A DNA stretch of 64,000 nt from Gemmatimonadales bacterium (GCA_019637315.1 JAHBVU010000007.1:1-64000), one strand, 5' to 3'; positions 37,678 to 47,664 are shown, counted from the stretch's first letter. A program made the numbers and translations. The notes: generated by a model not told the origin, from the sequence alone.

Positions 37678-38907
37678 TCACTCGTGGCGGATGGCCTCGA
37701 TGGGGTCCAGGTTGGCTGCGCGCCGCGCGGGATAGAGGCCGAAGACGAGACCGATGACCATCGAAGCCCCGACGGCAAAGACAAGCGTCCCCGCACTCGT
37801 CGCTGCGTGTACCTCAACGCCCGCCATCCTGCGCATCAAGCTGGAACCGGCGTACGCAATGGTCAGCCCCAACGCGATTCCCAATCCGGCGCCCACTCCG
37901 GTTATGGTCACCGACTCGGCGAGAAACTGAAGCAGGATATCGCCCCGACGAGCTCCAGCCGCCTTGCGGATGCCGATCTCACGGGTCCGCTCAGCCACCG
38001 AAGCAAGCAACACGTTCATGATCCCAATGCCGCCGACGAGCAACGAGACCCCGGTGATGGTTCCCATCAGGACCTTGAACACCATGACACCGCGCTCGAC
38101 CTGCGCCACCCGCGCCGCGTTGGTTTCGACTCGGACCGACGCCCGCCAGACCGGCCCCTGCTGATCACGCCATTGCTCGGCCACCCGCTGCGCAGGCAGG
38201 ACGTCCTCGATCCGAGCGAGCCGCACCACCAGCGTATCCGGTCGCGGCCGTCCAACCGCGGTCATGACCCGCGCAGCCAGTCCCGGTGGCACGAGCACCT
38301 CGTGCAGCGAACCAACATCCTGGCCCGAACGGTGCACGCCAACGACTTCGAGGTCCGTCGCTTCGAGCCGGATCCGACGCCCCAGCGCCGAGCGACCATC
38401 CGCAACGAGCGCGCGCGCCAGGCTCTCGTTGATCGTGGCCACGAGCTGCTCGCTCCGCACCTCGTCCTCTGACAGCGCCCTGCCCTCCACCAGCGGCAGC
38501 ATCGTCGGACCCGCGTGCCCGGTCACGAGAACACCGAGCGGACGCGCGAGCCCCTCGGCGGAGGCGACGCCCGAACCGCGCGCATACAGCGTGACTTCGG
38601 CGTCGGACGGCAAGCGTCCGATCAGCGAATCGCGATCGGCCATGGTGAAGACGGGATAGGAATCGAGCGGAACGGTGATGCCATCGACTCTGGTCGTCGT
38701 GGCCGCGGTGATCGAAAGGAACTGCAGACCGGTGGTCGAGCCAACTTCGCGGCGGCCGTACTGCTCGACCCCGTCGCCGATGGCCAGGACCGATACCAGC
38801 GCGGCAACACCCATGACAATGCCCAGGGTCGACAGCATGGTGCGCATCGGATTCGCGCGTAAGGCGTCGAACCCGGTCAGCAATGCGATGAGATCGCGCG
38901 ATCGCAC
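37678..38907 (-). CDS. MacB-like ABC transporter permease without adjacent ATPase
   Basis: A 409-residue membrane protein with a MacB periplasmic core domain between helix 1 (about 20-45) and a C-terminal FtsX-type three-helix block (about 285-405, with the hallmark RTREIGIRKAAGARRGDIL in part). Such permeases drive LolC- or MacB-type mechanotransmission for lipoprotein, peptide or toxin export. An ATPase is normally next door; none is found here, so a partner must be encoded elsewhere. The GTG start is 3 bp after the PP2C gene. Confidence 0.87.
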   Translation of the reverse strand: MRSRDLIALLTGFDALRANPMRTMLSTLGIVMGVAALVSVLAIGDGVEQYGRREVGSTTGLQFLSITAATTTRVDGITVPLDSYPVFTMADRDSLIGRLPSDAEVTLYARGSGVASAEGLARPLGVLVTGHAGPTMLPLVEGRALSEDEVRSEQLVATINESLARALVADGRSALGRRIRLEATDLEVVGVHRSGQDVGSLHEVLVPPGLAARVMTAVGRPRPDTLVVRLARIEDVLPAQRVAEQWRDQQGPVWRASVRVETNAARVAQVERGVMVFKVLMGTITGVSLLVGGIGIMNVLLASVAERTREIGIRKAAGARRGDILLQFLAESVTITGVGAGLGIALGLTIAYAGSSLMRRMAGVEVHAATSAGTLVFAVGASMVIGLVFGLYPARRAANLDPIEAIRHE

Positions 38908-38910
38908 AGG

Positions 38911-39654
38911 TTAGGTCGTCGGGCCGACTTCGTCGATCCGAACGATGATGGCCGTGATGTTGTCGAGTCCGCCGCGCCGGTTGGCCTCGGCGATCAGCCG
39001 GTTGACGACCACCTCGGGTGGATCGCCGCCCTGGAGGAGTTTGGCCAGCTGCTCGTCCTCGAGCATGCCCGTGAGGCCGTCGGAGGCGAGCAGAATGATG
39101 TCATCCCGTTGCAGGGTCCCGAAGTACACGTCGGGCACCACATCCTCGTTGGCACCGACACAACGCGTGATCACGTTGCTGTACGGGTGGGTCCGAGCTT
39201 GCTCCGCAGTCAGCAGACCAGCGTCGACCTGTTCCTGCACATAACTGTGATCTTTGGTCAGCTGGATCAGGTGGCGACTGCGGAGGAGGTAGGCCCGGCT
39301 GTCTCCCACCTGACCGATCAGATAGCGGCTTCCCGAAAGCACCAGCACCGTGGTCGTCGTGCCCATGCCGCGCTTATCGGCTTCGGCCAGGGTACGCTCA
39401 AAGATCGACTGGTTGGCGGTGCGGATTGCCAGGCGAATCCGCTCGTAGGCATCGCCATCCGGAAGCCCGCGCAGATTGCCGATCTCGCGAGCGATGATCT
39501 CGACCGCCATCTCACTCGCGACCTCGCCGGCGGCATGCCCACCCATCCCGTCGGCCACGATGAATACACCGTGCTTGTAGTCGAGCAGAAAGCTGTCCTC
39601 ATTACCACTTCGCACCACACCGACGTGGGTGTCGCCAGCACACGAGATCAACAT
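38911..39654 (-). CDS. PP2C-type serine/threonine protein phosphatase (Stp1-like)
   Basis: Metal-dependent cytosolic phosphatase of 247 residues. The PP2C core is complete: GNEDSFLL, VADGMGGHAAGE, VGDSRAYLLR, ASDGLTGML and GGLDNITAIIV. It would reverse Hanks-type kinase phosphorylation. It lies between the triple-FHA protein (3 bp upstream) and the MacB-like permease. No kinase is encoded in this window, so its substrates and counter-enzyme are elsewhere. Confidence 0.95.
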   Translation of the reverse strand: MLISCAGDTHVGVVRSGNEDSFLLDYKHGVFIVADGMGGHAAGEVASEMAVEIIAREIGNLRGLPDGDAYERIRLAIRTANQSIFERTLAEADKRGMGTTTTVLVLSGSRYLIGQVGDSRAYLLRSRHLIQLTKDHSYVQEQVDAGLLTAEQARTHPYSNVITRCVGANEDVVPDVYFGTLQRDDIILLASDGLTGMLEDEQLAKLLQGGDPPEVVVNRLIAEANRRGGLDNITAIIVRIDEVGPTT

Positions 39655-39657
39655 GCG

Positions 39658-40989
39658 TTAGACGACGAAGGCGAGGAGCGCGAGGGACACGATCAGAACC
39701 GCGATCGCGACGTGCATCAGGAGATTCGGCCGGGCCGCAATCGGTGCGAGCAGGACCATTGCCCGCTCACCGGCCCGGCGGCGGCGCCGGTCGGCCTCAA
39801 CCTCGGGAGAATCGACACTGGAGTCGACGTCGACGACGACGTGGTGCGGTCGCTGCCGCCCGCCGGGTGCCGCGAGTTGAGCCGGATAACTGCGGCCTGA
39901 CGTACGACCAGACCCTTCTGCCGTGCGGCCCGCGGCGACAGGCTCAGGGCGCCGCACCGGTTCATCCTGCGGCTCGAATGAAACGACCACGCCGCCCAAC
40001 AGCAGCGTCGATCCGGGCGAGAGTGGCGCGTCATCCTCAACGACGACCCCATCCACCCAGGTACCGTTGGCCGAGCCGAGGTCGCTGATCGACCAGACGC
40101 CATCCCGCAGCAGAAGCTTGGCGTGGGCCAAGCTGACCGTCGGATCGTTGAACCGCACCTCACAAACGTCGGCCCGACCGATCGTGACCGACGGCGACCA
40201 GACCGGGATCCGCCCACCCTTATTGAGACCGCTCTTGATCCGCAACGAGGCGAGCGGCCGAGCGGTCGGATTGGACAGGGGTACCGGCTGCGCTCGAACC
40301 GTTAAACCCACCAGCGTGTCGCGAAGGCGCAACTCAGCACCCAGGGCGGGCATGGACGCGGTGAACTCGCCGGGGTGGTACCTGAACTCGGAGGTTCCGA
40401 TTCGCAGAACGTCGAGCGGCTGGAGCCGGTGCCGGCCGCTGATCCGCTCACCGTTGACAAAGGTGCCGCTCGACGACAGGTCAACCAGAATGTCGCCATC
40501 AGGGCGCGACACGATTTCGGCGTGACGGCGGGCAACGTTCGGCGCGTCGACCACGACCTGAGCGGAGGCATCCCACCCGAGCGTGAAGGGAACGACGGCA
40601 ATCCGATACTCGCGGCCATCGGTCTGGCTGATCAGTCGCCCGGCCCCCTCGACAAGCGCGGGGTCCAGGCGCGTGGGAGCCTCATCCGGAGCCCACTCAC
40701 TGTCATTCCGACTCGGGCCCAGAACGATCACCTCATGCTCTCCGATCCGGAGTCGGTCACCATGCAGCAAGGGCGTAGGCTCGGGACCCACTGCCGTGCC
40801 GTTGACCAGAACGAGCGCTCCCGACACCGCCGGGCGAATGGCCAGGTGGCCACCCGAGAGTCGGGATACGACGGCATGCCGAGGCAATACGGTCTCCCCT
40901 TCAAGACGGAGATCGGCCTGCGCAACGGAACCGATTGAACACTCACCGGCGGCGACGGAGACCCGCTGCCCGCCGTACTCGAGCTGCAT
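39658..40989 (-). CDS. Triple-FHA-domain membrane-anchored protein
   Basis: A 443-residue protein with three FHA domains: about 10-85 (VLPRHAVVSR), 135-215 (NVARRHAEIV to GTFVNGERI) and 255-340 (SLAHAKLL to SANGTWVDG). Each is a phosphothreonine-binding module. A hydrophobic C-terminal helix (MHVAIAVLIVSLALLAFVV) anchors it to the membrane. The start at 40989 has AGGA upstream; an earlier ATG at 41025 is possible. It is transcribed with the flippase-like gene before it and the PP2C phosphatase after it, so it probably reads a phosphorylation state in the envelope (inference). Confidence 0.87.
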   Translation of the reverse strand: MQLEYGGQRVSVAAGECSIGSVAQADLRLEGETVLPRHAVVSRLSGGHLAIRPAVSGALVLVNGTAVGPEPTPLLHGDRLRIGEHEVIVLGPSRNDSEWAPDEAPTRLDPALVEGAGRLISQTDGREYRIAVVPFTLGWDASAQVVVDAPNVARRHAEIVSRPDGDILVDLSSSGTFVNGERISGRHRLQPLDVLRIGTSEFRYHPGEFTASMPALGAELRLRDTLVGLTVRAQPVPLSNPTARPLASLRIKSGLNKGGRIPVWSPSVTIGRADVCEVRFNDPTVSLAHAKLLLRDGVWSISDLGSANGTWVDGVVVEDDAPLSPGSTLLLGGVVVSFEPQDEPVRRPEPVAAGRTAEGSGRTSGRSYPAQLAAPGGRQRPHHVVVDVDSSVDSPEVEADRRRRRAGERAMVLLAPIAARPNLLMHVAIAVLIVSLALLAFVV

Positions 40990-41059
40990 GCGCCGTGTTT
41001 CCTGTTCGAGCGTCGTGGGCCACAAACGTAGGCCGAGCCTCGCGGCTTAGCAAGCAATT

Positions 41060-42133
41060 TCAGCCGGTCGGGCTGGGGTCCTGCTCGATTCCCCGAAGCC
41101 CCTGACGGACCCATCGGGAGAACACGATGGAGCCGAAAACAATGGTATAACCGCTCACGACCAGGCGCCAAAGGAGCACGTACAGCGGCGCCAGCGGTCG
41201 CGGCACATAAATCGACATCACCGCCGTCGACAGGAGCTCTCCGATCCCAGAACCGCCCGGTGTCGGTGCGAAGAAATAGAGAACGAAGGTGATGAACGTC
41301 TGGAGCAGCAGAACGTCGACGAACTGCGCCTCGACACCAATGGCCCGGAGCGCGACATAGCCAGCCAGGAGCTTGTTGGCATGTGACGGCCCCGAAAGCA
41401 CAGTCGCAACGGCCAGGGCCATCCACCCGCGCGGGGAATTGAAGCGCTCCACCGCCTCATGCGTCTGATCGATACCGCGTTCCAGGGCCTCGAGCCGATG
41501 GCCCACCCACTTGCTGCGGCGGCCGAGCAGGAGTGCCAGCTTGCGAACGACGTCTCGAATGGCCTTCGGAAAGAGGATAATGACGAGGAAGAGGACGCCA
41601 AGTGCGCAGAATATCGCCAGGCTGCCGATGAACAGGTCGTACAGCGAAATCCCCAACGCCACGCCATGGCTACCAAGCGACTTCCCGGCCCCGAAGGCAA
41701 TCGCAATCGGCCCGGCAATCGCAAAGAACGCGACGGTGGCGATAAAGCTCATGAACGTGATGGTGAAGCCGACCGGAACCGGCACACCATAACGCTTCAT
41801 GGTGTAGACCATCATCGGACCAGCCCCCGACATGACCGGCGTCAGGTATCCCGCCCAGGCACTCATCCCGCCGGAAAGCACCATCCCCTTCATCGAGGGG
41901 TTGGGCATGATGTTGCGGGCCAAGACGTAGTTGCGCAGTCCTCCGCCGAACCAGTCCATCGATGCCAGCCCCACCCCAACCAGGAGCCATTCGAGCCGAA
42001 TCTGCGGAATGGCCTCGAGGAAAGCCGAGGTCCCTTTGCTGTACCAGAGTACCGCCCCGAAACTGATGAGCGATATCAGGAGGAATAGTTCGAGCCCGCG
42101 AAGCAGGACCTTGGGGGTAAGGAGTTTGGCCAT
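41060..42133 (-). CDS. YbhN/UPF0104 lysylphosphatidylglycerol synthase-TM (flippase-like) protein
   Basis: Integral membrane protein of 357 residues with about eight helices and the family signature FFAPTPGGSGIGE (about 285-297). Related proteins include the flippase part of MprF and GtrA-independent lipid transporters; substrates are lipid-linked but unknown here. It is the first gene of the flippase-FHA-PP2C-permease series and is divergent from uvrA with 18 bp between start codons. No MprF synthase domain is attached. Confidence 0.88.
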   Translation of the reverse strand: MAKLLTPKVLLRGLELFLLISLISFGAVLWYSKGTSAFLEAIPQIRLEWLLVGVGLASMDWFGGGLRNYVLARNIMPNPSMKGMVLSGGMSAWAGYLTPVMSGAGPMMVYTMKRYGVPVPVGFTITFMSFIATVAFFAIAGPIAIAFGAGKSLGSHGVALGISLYDLFIGSLAIFCALGVLFLVIILFPKAIRDVVRKLALLLGRRSKWVGHRLEALERGIDQTHEAVERFNSPRGWMALAVATVLSGPSHANKLLAGYVALRAIGVEAQFVDVLLLQTFITFVLYFFAPTPGGSGIGELLSTAVMSIYVPRPLAPLYVLLWRLVVSGYTIVFGSIVFSRWVRQGLRGIEQDPSPTG

Positions 42134-42151
42134 GGATTCCTGGTCAAGTTA

Positions 42152-45004
42152 ATGGGGCCCGAGGGGGTAAACGAGCCAATCCGGCTGCAAGATCCGACTC
42201 GGCGTTATTTTGCCCCGGTGCCGGAACCGTTCCTTCGCGTCGTCAACGCCCGCCAACACAACCTGAAAGGCGTCACGGTCGAGCTTCCCCATCGAAAGCT
42301 GATCGTGATTACGGGCCCATCCGGGTCGGGCAAGAGCTCACTGGCCTTCGACACGATCTACGCCGAGGGTCAGCGCCGATATATCGAGTCCCTCTCGACC
42401 TATGCGAAGCAATTCCTCGAGCGGATGCCCAAGCCCCTGGTCGACCGGATCGAGGGTATCGCGCCGGCCATTGCCATCGAGCAGCGCAACCCGACGGTCT
42501 CGAGCCGCTCGACGGTTGGGACCGCAACGGAGGTCTATGACTACCTCCGCTTGCTTTGGGCCCGGGTCGGGGTCCAGTACTGTCGAGTCTGCGGCGCCCG
42601 GGTGGTCCGGGACAGTCCGGCCACGGCCGCCGATGGGGCCCGGGGCTTGGGCCAGACGCCGATTCAGATCGCTTTCCCGCTTCCCGACTCGGCCCGACAG
42701 TCTCATGCCGCAATTGCCGACAACCTACGAGCGATGGGGTTCGTCAGGATTCAACTCGGCGGGGTCGCGACCCATCTCGACGACCTGCCGACTGGTGCGG
42801 ACCTGAGCACCGCCCCGGATCTGCTGATCGTCGTCGATCGCCTGACGGACCCGACCTCGGCCGGTCCGCGACTCGAGGAGGCAATTGCGCAGGCCATGGC
42901 CGAGGGTGACGGCGTCGCCGTGGTGCTGCACTCGGAGGGCCGACTTCGATTCACCGAGCACCCGGCCTGCTCGACCTGCGACACACCGGCGTTTACGCTG
43001 AGCCCGGGCCTGTTCTCGTTCAACAACCCGCGCGGCGCCTGCGCCGGTTGCAACGGGTTCGGCGCGGTCCTCGAGTACGACGAGTCCCTGATCGTGCCCG
43101 ACCCGAAACGCTCACTACTGAACGGCGCGATCGACCCCTGGACCAAACCCCGCTACGAGAGCCGCCGGCGGCTGCTCTACGATACGGCCCGAAAGCTGGG
43201 CGCCGACCCTTCGGCCCCGTGGGATAGCCTCAAAGCCACGGTCAAGCGCGAACTTCTCTATGGCAGGCAGGGCCGCTTCCTGGGCGTATTCCCGTTCCTG
43301 ACCAGCCTCGAGGAAAAGCGCTACAAGCAGTACGTCCGCGTGTTTCTCAGGCGGTACCAGTTGGCGAAGGAATGCCCGGCATGCCATGGGTCCCGGCTCA
43401 ATGAGCAAGCACTGGCGGTGCGGATCGGCAGCAACACGATTGCGGAGGTCGGGTCGTTGGCGCTAACCGAGATGCGAGACTGGCTCGCGCGGTTGGAGTT
43501 GAACGAGACCCAGCGTCGGATTGCGCAGGACGTCCTGACGGAACTGGTCGCCCGGGTGGAGTATCTGACTCAGGTCGGGCTCGGCTACCTCACCCTCGAT
43601 CGGCAGACCCGAACATTGTCCGGCGGTGAGGCCCAGCGAATCTCTCTTGCCAACGCGCTGGGCGCCCGGCTGGTCGATTCGCTCTACGTGCTCGACGAGC
43701 CGTCGATCGGCCTTCATCCGCGCGACACCGATCGCCTGCTCGGCATTCTCGAACGGCTCCGCGATGCGGGCAACACCGTCGTCGTGGTCGAACACGATCT
43801 CGAGGCGATTCGTCGGGCCGACCATATGGTGGAACTCGGTCCCGCATCGGGAGAACGCGGCGGCCGCCTGGTCTATGCAGGCCCGCCGACCGCGTCGACC
43901 GAAACCGTGACCGGCCAGTACCTCACCGGAACCAAGCGAATCGGCGTGCCCAGCGGCCGTCGCCCGCTGGGTGCACGCAGGCTGCGCATAACCGGCGCCC
44001 GGCTCCACAATCTGGCCAGCGTCGACGTCGAGATCCCGTTGGGCACTCTCGTCGCGGTCACCGGCGTTTCCGGCTCTGGCAAGAGCACCCTGGTCCACGA
44101 CGTCATCTACCGGCAGCTCGAATCCCAGCTGACCGGCGAGTCGTCAGTCAAGGCCCACCTGGGCGAGGTTGCCGGCGCCATCGACACGATGTCGGGGCAC
44201 GAATGGATTCAGTCGGTCGTCATGATCGACCAGTCGCCCATCGGCAGGACACCTCGTTCGAATCCGATTACCTACGTCAAGGGATTCGACGAGATCCGTG
44301 AGTTGTTTGCCGACCAGCCCCTGTCGCGGTCTCGGCGATACACGCCCGCGACGTTCTCCTTCAATACCGCCGGTGGTCGCTGCGAACAATGTGACGGCGC
44401 CGGTCAGGTCATGGTGGAGATGGTCTTTCTGGCCGACGTCTTCGTGCCGTGCGAAGCATGCGGCGGGACCCGTTTCAAGCGCGAGGTGCTCGACGTCAAG
44501 GTGCGCGGCCACTCGATTCACGATGTGCTGCAATGGACGGTCGACGAGGCCATCGGGCGGTTTCGGCATCAGCCGAAGCTGGGCGCCGCGCTTTGGCAGG
44601 TGCAACAGGTGGGACTCGGCTACCTGCGCCTGGGTCAGGCCGCCACCACCCTGTCGGGCGGCGAGGCCCAACGGCTCAAGATTGCCCGTGAACTGATTCA
44701 GGCCAGCAAGCGGTCCGGTCGCAAGCTGTACCTGCTCGACGAGCCGACGACCGGTCTGCACCTCGACGACGTTCGCCAGCTCATCACGGTGCTCGACCGC
44801 CTGGTCGATGCCGGCAACACCGTGCTGGTCATCGAGCACCACCTCGACGTCGTCAAGCGGGCCGATTGGGTCATCGACCTGGGACCCGACGCTGGCCCCG
44901 CAGGTGGTCGAATCGTCGTCCAGGGCCCGCCCGAACTTGTCGCCGCCACCCCAGGGTCGGAAACTGGCCGATTCCTGAAGCCGCTGCTGGCGTCGGCGCC
45001 CTGA
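42152..45004 (+). CDS. uvrA: Excinuclease ABC subunit A
   Basis: DNA-damage recognition ATPase of nucleotide excision repair. Both ABC halves are complete: Walker A GPSGSGKSSLAFD (about 52) and GVSGSGKSTLVHD (about 640), and signatures TLSGGEAQRISLA and TLSGGEAQRLKIA. Zinc modules are visible as CSTCDTP...CAGCNG and CEQCDGAG...CEACGG. Length 950 is normal. The ATG at 42152 lacks a strong ribosome binding site. It works with UvrB and with Mfd, which is in the same window. Confidence 0.97.
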   Translation: MGPEGVNEPIRLQDPTRRYFAPVPEPFLRVVNARQHNLKGVTVELPHRKLIVITGPSGSGKSSLAFDTIYAEGQRRYIESLSTYAKQFLERMPKPLVDRIEGIAPAIAIEQRNPTVSSRSTVGTATEVYDYLRLLWARVGVQYCRVCGARVVRDSPATAADGARGLGQTPIQIAFPLPDSARQSHAAIADNLRAMGFVRIQLGGVATHLDDLPTGADLSTAPDLLIVVDRLTDPTSAGPRLEEAIAQAMAEGDGVAVVLHSEGRLRFTEHPACSTCDTPAFTLSPGLFSFNNPRGACAGCNGFGAVLEYDESLIVPDPKRSLLNGAIDPWTKPRYESRRRLLYDTARKLGADPSAPWDSLKATVKRELLYGRQGRFLGVFPFLTSLEEKRYKQYVRVFLRRYQLAKECPACHGSRLNEQALAVRIGSNTIAEVGSLALTEMRDWLARLELNETQRRIAQDVLTELVARVEYLTQVGLGYLTLDRQTRTLSGGEAQRISLANALGARLVDSLYVLDEPSIGLHPRDTDRLLGILERLRDAGNTVVVVEHDLEAIRRADHMVELGPASGERGGRLVYAGPPTASTETVTGQYLTGTKRIGVPSGRRPLGARRLRITGARLHNLASVDVEIPLGTLVAVTGVSGSGKSTLVHDVIYRQLESQLTGESSVKAHLGEVAGAIDTMSGHEWIQSVVMIDQSPIGRTPRSNPITYVKGFDEIRELFADQPLSRSRRYTPATFSFNTAGGRCEQCDGAGQVMVEMVFLADVFVPCEACGGTRFKREVLDVKVRGHSIHDVLQWTVDEAIGRFRHQPKLGAALWQVQQVGLGYLRLGQAATTLSGGEAQRLKIARELIQASKRSGRKLYLLDEPTTGLHLDDVRQLITVLDRLVDAGNTVLVIEHHLDVVKRADWVIDLGPDAGPAGGRIVVQGPPELVAATPGSETGRFLKPLLASAP

Positions 45005-45025
45005 CGCCAGCCGCGCACCGCACGA

Positions 45026-46426
45026 TCAGGCCGGGCTCAGGCCCTCGATCGAACTGAGGACCCGGTCCCAGACGCGTCGGACGATCGCTTCGTCGGTCGA
45101 GAGATGACCAAGCGCGAGCCGGAGGGTATACTGCCCGTCCAGCACGGTGTGGGTCAGGAAGAGATCGCCATCGGCGTTGATCCGTTCGAGCAGCCGGCGA
45201 TTGGCGTCATTGACTTCCTCCTGTGCCAGCCGACCGTCGACTGGCCGCCACCGGAAGCAGACCAGCCCGACCGGCGCCGGCGCCGCCAGTTCGACCTCCG
45301 GGTGCGCCTCCACCCAGCCGGCAAAGAGCAACCCCAGCCGCACGTGCTCGCGAATCATGGCGCGGAGTCCCTCGACCCCGTAGCTCCGGATCACGAACCA
45401 GAGCTTGAGGGCGCGGAACCGCCGGCCAAGCGGAATGCCCCAGTCGCGATAGTTGACGACCTCGGCGTCATGCTTGGTCTTGAGATACTCGGGCGAGGTG
45501 CCCATCGAGCGTACCAGAGCCGCCGGATCCCGAACGAAGTAGGCCGAGAAGTCATGGTTGACCAGCAGCCACTTGTGGGGATTGACGACCAGGCTGTCGG
45601 CGTGTTCCACACCATCGAGCACCCAGCGCAGCTCCGGCGCCACGGCGGCCGAGCCGGCAAAGGCCGCGTCGACGTGAAGCCAGGCGCCTTCGCGCTGCGC
45701 AATCGGCGCAATCTCCGAAATCGAATCGAAGCCCGTCGTCGAGGTGGTGCCCCGCGTCGCGATGATGACCGACGGCACCAGCCCCGCAGCACGATCGGCC
45801 CGAATGGCGGCGTCGAGGGCATCGATCCGCATGGCAAAGTTCTCATCGACGGGAACGGCGCGAATCAGCTCGGGACGATAGCCTGCAAGCCGCGCACCCT
45901 TGGCAACCGACGAGTGCGCCTCACGCGAGGTGTACACCGTGGCGCGATCGAGTTCGTTGCGATGCCGATCGCGAGCGGTGATCAGCGCCACCAGCGTGGA
46001 GCTCGAGGCATAGTCCTGAATCACGCCGGTGAATCGGTCGGACAAGCCGAGCATCTGCCGCAACCAGTCCATCACGACCTGCTCGACTTCGGTGCCCGCC
46101 GGGGACGTCTGCCACGACATGCATTGCGCACCGATCGCGGCCATCATCATCTCCGCCAGAATCGAGGGCGGGCTGTGATTCGACGGGAAGTAGCCGAAGA
46201 ACCCGGGATGACCCCAATGGGTCGTGCCCGGAAGCACGATCCCGTCGACGTCCTCACGAATCCGCGCGAAGGGCTCCGGAGCCTCCGGAGGAGTCGACGG
46301 CAACGCTCGCCTGACGGTACCGGGTTCGACCAGCGGAACGACGCGGCGGTCGTCGACCGTCGCGAGATAGTCCGCCATCCAATCCGCGAGGCGGTGCGCC
46401 TCGAGCCGGAACTGCTCCAAGTCCAT
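45026..46426 (-). CDS. Group II PLP-dependent amino acid decarboxylase (AADC-like)
   Basis: Fold-type I PLP decarboxylase of 466 residues similar to aromatic-L-amino-acid and related decarboxylases. The Schiff-base Lys lies in VVNPHKWLLVNHD (about 272-284), with HVDAAFAGSA in the cofactor site and the N-terminal HPGFFGYFPSNHSP substrate region. Substrate may be an aromatic amino acid, but plant-type aldehyde synthases share this family. It is convergent with uvrA (21 bp between) and shows no operon partner. Confidence 0.88.
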   Translation of the reverse strand: MDLEQFRLEAHRLADWMADYLATVDDRRVVPLVEPGTVRRALPSTPPEAPEPFARIREDVDGIVLPGTTHWGHPGFFGYFPSNHSPPSILAEMMMAAIGAQCMSWQTSPAGTEVEQVVMDWLRQMLGLSDRFTGVIQDYASSSTLVALITARDRHRNELDRATVYTSREAHSSVAKGARLAGYRPELIRAVPVDENFAMRIDALDAAIRADRAAGLVPSVIIATRGTTSTTGFDSISEIAPIAQREGAWLHVDAAFAGSAAVAPELRWVLDGVEHADSLVVNPHKWLLVNHDFSAYFVRDPAALVRSMGTSPEYLKTKHDAEVVNYRDWGIPLGRRFRALKLWFVIRSYGVEGLRAMIREHVRLGLLFAGWVEAHPEVELAAPAPVGLVCFRWRPVDGRLAQEEVNDANRRLLERINADGDLFLTHTVLDGQYTLRLALGHLSTDEAIVRRVWDRVLSSIEGLSPA

Positions 46427-46546
46427 GGGTCTGCCTGAGCTGAGACGTTCGGGCGTGTCCGCTACCGGATCGGGACGGTCCGGCGGGACGGAGTTGCGGC
46501 CCCCGCAGATCCCGCCCCAACGGGTGGGATCTGTGGCGGCCTCAAT

Positions 46547-46981
46547 CTATTCGTTTGATCGCTGCGCGGTATGTTTCAGAACCCGGGCGAGCCGTCGCTC
46601 GATGGCCGGTAACTCGAAGGGCTTGCGGAGATAGTCGACCACGCCGAGGTCGATCATCCGCATCACCGTGGCACGCTCGACCGTGGCCGTGATCGCCATC
46701 ACGGGCAGTTGCGCGAAGGCGGGGTCCGCTCGAAGTTCCGCGAGGACTTGAACTCCATCCGTGGCGGGCATCGAAATGTCGAGGAGCAGCAGGTCGGGTG
46801 CCTCCTGCCGACACGCTTCGAGGGCCTGCGCACCGTCGGCCGCTTCCCGGACCACGGCACGGAAACGCCGCTCCAACACCCGGCGGACCAGCAGCCGCGC
46901 AGTTGGATCGTCGTCGGCAATCAGAACTCGCGGCCCAGCTTGGGCAACTCCAGATCTTACCGGTTGAACCGACAATGACAC
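46547..46981 (-). CDS. Single-domain response regulator (receiver only)
   Basis: A 144-residue CheY-like receiver with no output domain. Acidic pair ADDDP, phospho-acceptor Asp in LLLDISMP, Thr in AITATVE and Lys in YLRKPFE are all present. The first 17 residues are poorly defined; the GTG start at 46981 overlaps the divergent AlkA-type gene by 7 nt. A second stand-alone receiver lies 1.4 kb away. No sensor kinase is encoded nearby, so the partner is unknown. Confidence 0.85.
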   Translation of the reverse strand: MSLSVQPVRSGVAQAGPRVLIADDDPTARLLVRRVLERRFRAVVREAADGAQALEACRQEAPDLLLLDISMPATDGVQVLAELRADPAFAQLPVMAITATVERATVMRMIDLGVVDYLRKPFELPAIERRLARVLKHTAQRSNE

Positions 46982-47652
46982 CCTCGGCGTTTCCTGTCCT
47001 TGCTCGACTGTGGCGCGACGACCCGGGCCCGATCGTCGACCGGGACGTTGCGCTCCGAAACCTCAGCGATCGCGACCCGGAACTGGGACGCATCATCGCG
47101 CGGGTTGGTCCGCTGAACCTCGCCCCGCCGGCCATCAGAACCCCGCACCACTATCTCCAACGCGCCATCGTGTACCAGCAGCTATCGGGCCGCGCTGCGG
47201 AAACGATCTACGGTCGCTTCGCTGGCCTCTACCCCGGTGGCCGCCTGCCCTCTCCCTCGAGGATTCTGGCCACGCAGGAAGCGGTTCTCCGATCTGCCGG
47301 GCTCTCGTCGGCCAAAGCGCGGGCCATCATCGATCTGGCAAAGCACACGAAGTCGGGCACCGTGCCGAGCAGGCGGGTATTGGCGCGACTCGACCCTGAG
47401 GCCGTCATCGAACGACTGACCCGGGTCCGCGGCGTCGGGCGGTGGACGGTCGAGATGCTGCTGATCTTCTACCTGGGCCACCCCGATATCCTGCCCACCA
47501 GCGACCTCGGGATCCGCAAGGGATTCAGCCGAAGCTTCGGCGTCAAACGGCTGGCCAGTGAGCGGACCGTGGCCCGCCGGGCCGAGCGGTGGCGGCCCTG
47601 GCGCTCGATTGCCTGCTGGTACCTGTGGCGGTCGCTCGATCTCGAGCTGTAG
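46975..47652 (+). CDS. AlkA-type DNA-3-methyladenine glycosylase
   Basis: HhH-GPD base-excision glycosylase of 225 residues that removes alkylated purines from DNA. The helix-hairpin-helix with catalytic Asp is VRGVGRWTVEMLLIF to LPTSDLGIRKGF (about 146-183). A YQQLSGRAA segment (about 64-72) matches the usual N-terminal half. It lacks the N-terminal AlkA beta domain, as is common for bacterial MAG-type enzymes. The ATG at 46975 has no clear ribosome binding site and overlaps the divergent receiver gene. Confidence 0.88.
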   Translation: MTPSAFPVLARLWRDDPGPIVDRDVALRNLSDRDPELGRIIARVGPLNLAPPAIRTPHHYLQRAIVYQQLSGRAAETIYGRFAGLYPGGRLPSPSRILATQEAVLRSAGLSSAKARAIIDLAKHTKSGTVPSRRVLARLDPEAVIERLTRVRGVGRWTVEMLLIFYLGHPDILPTSDLGIRKGFSRSFGVKRLASERTVARRAERWRPWRSIACWYLWRSLDLEL

Positions 47653-47664
47653 CGGCCAGCCCCG

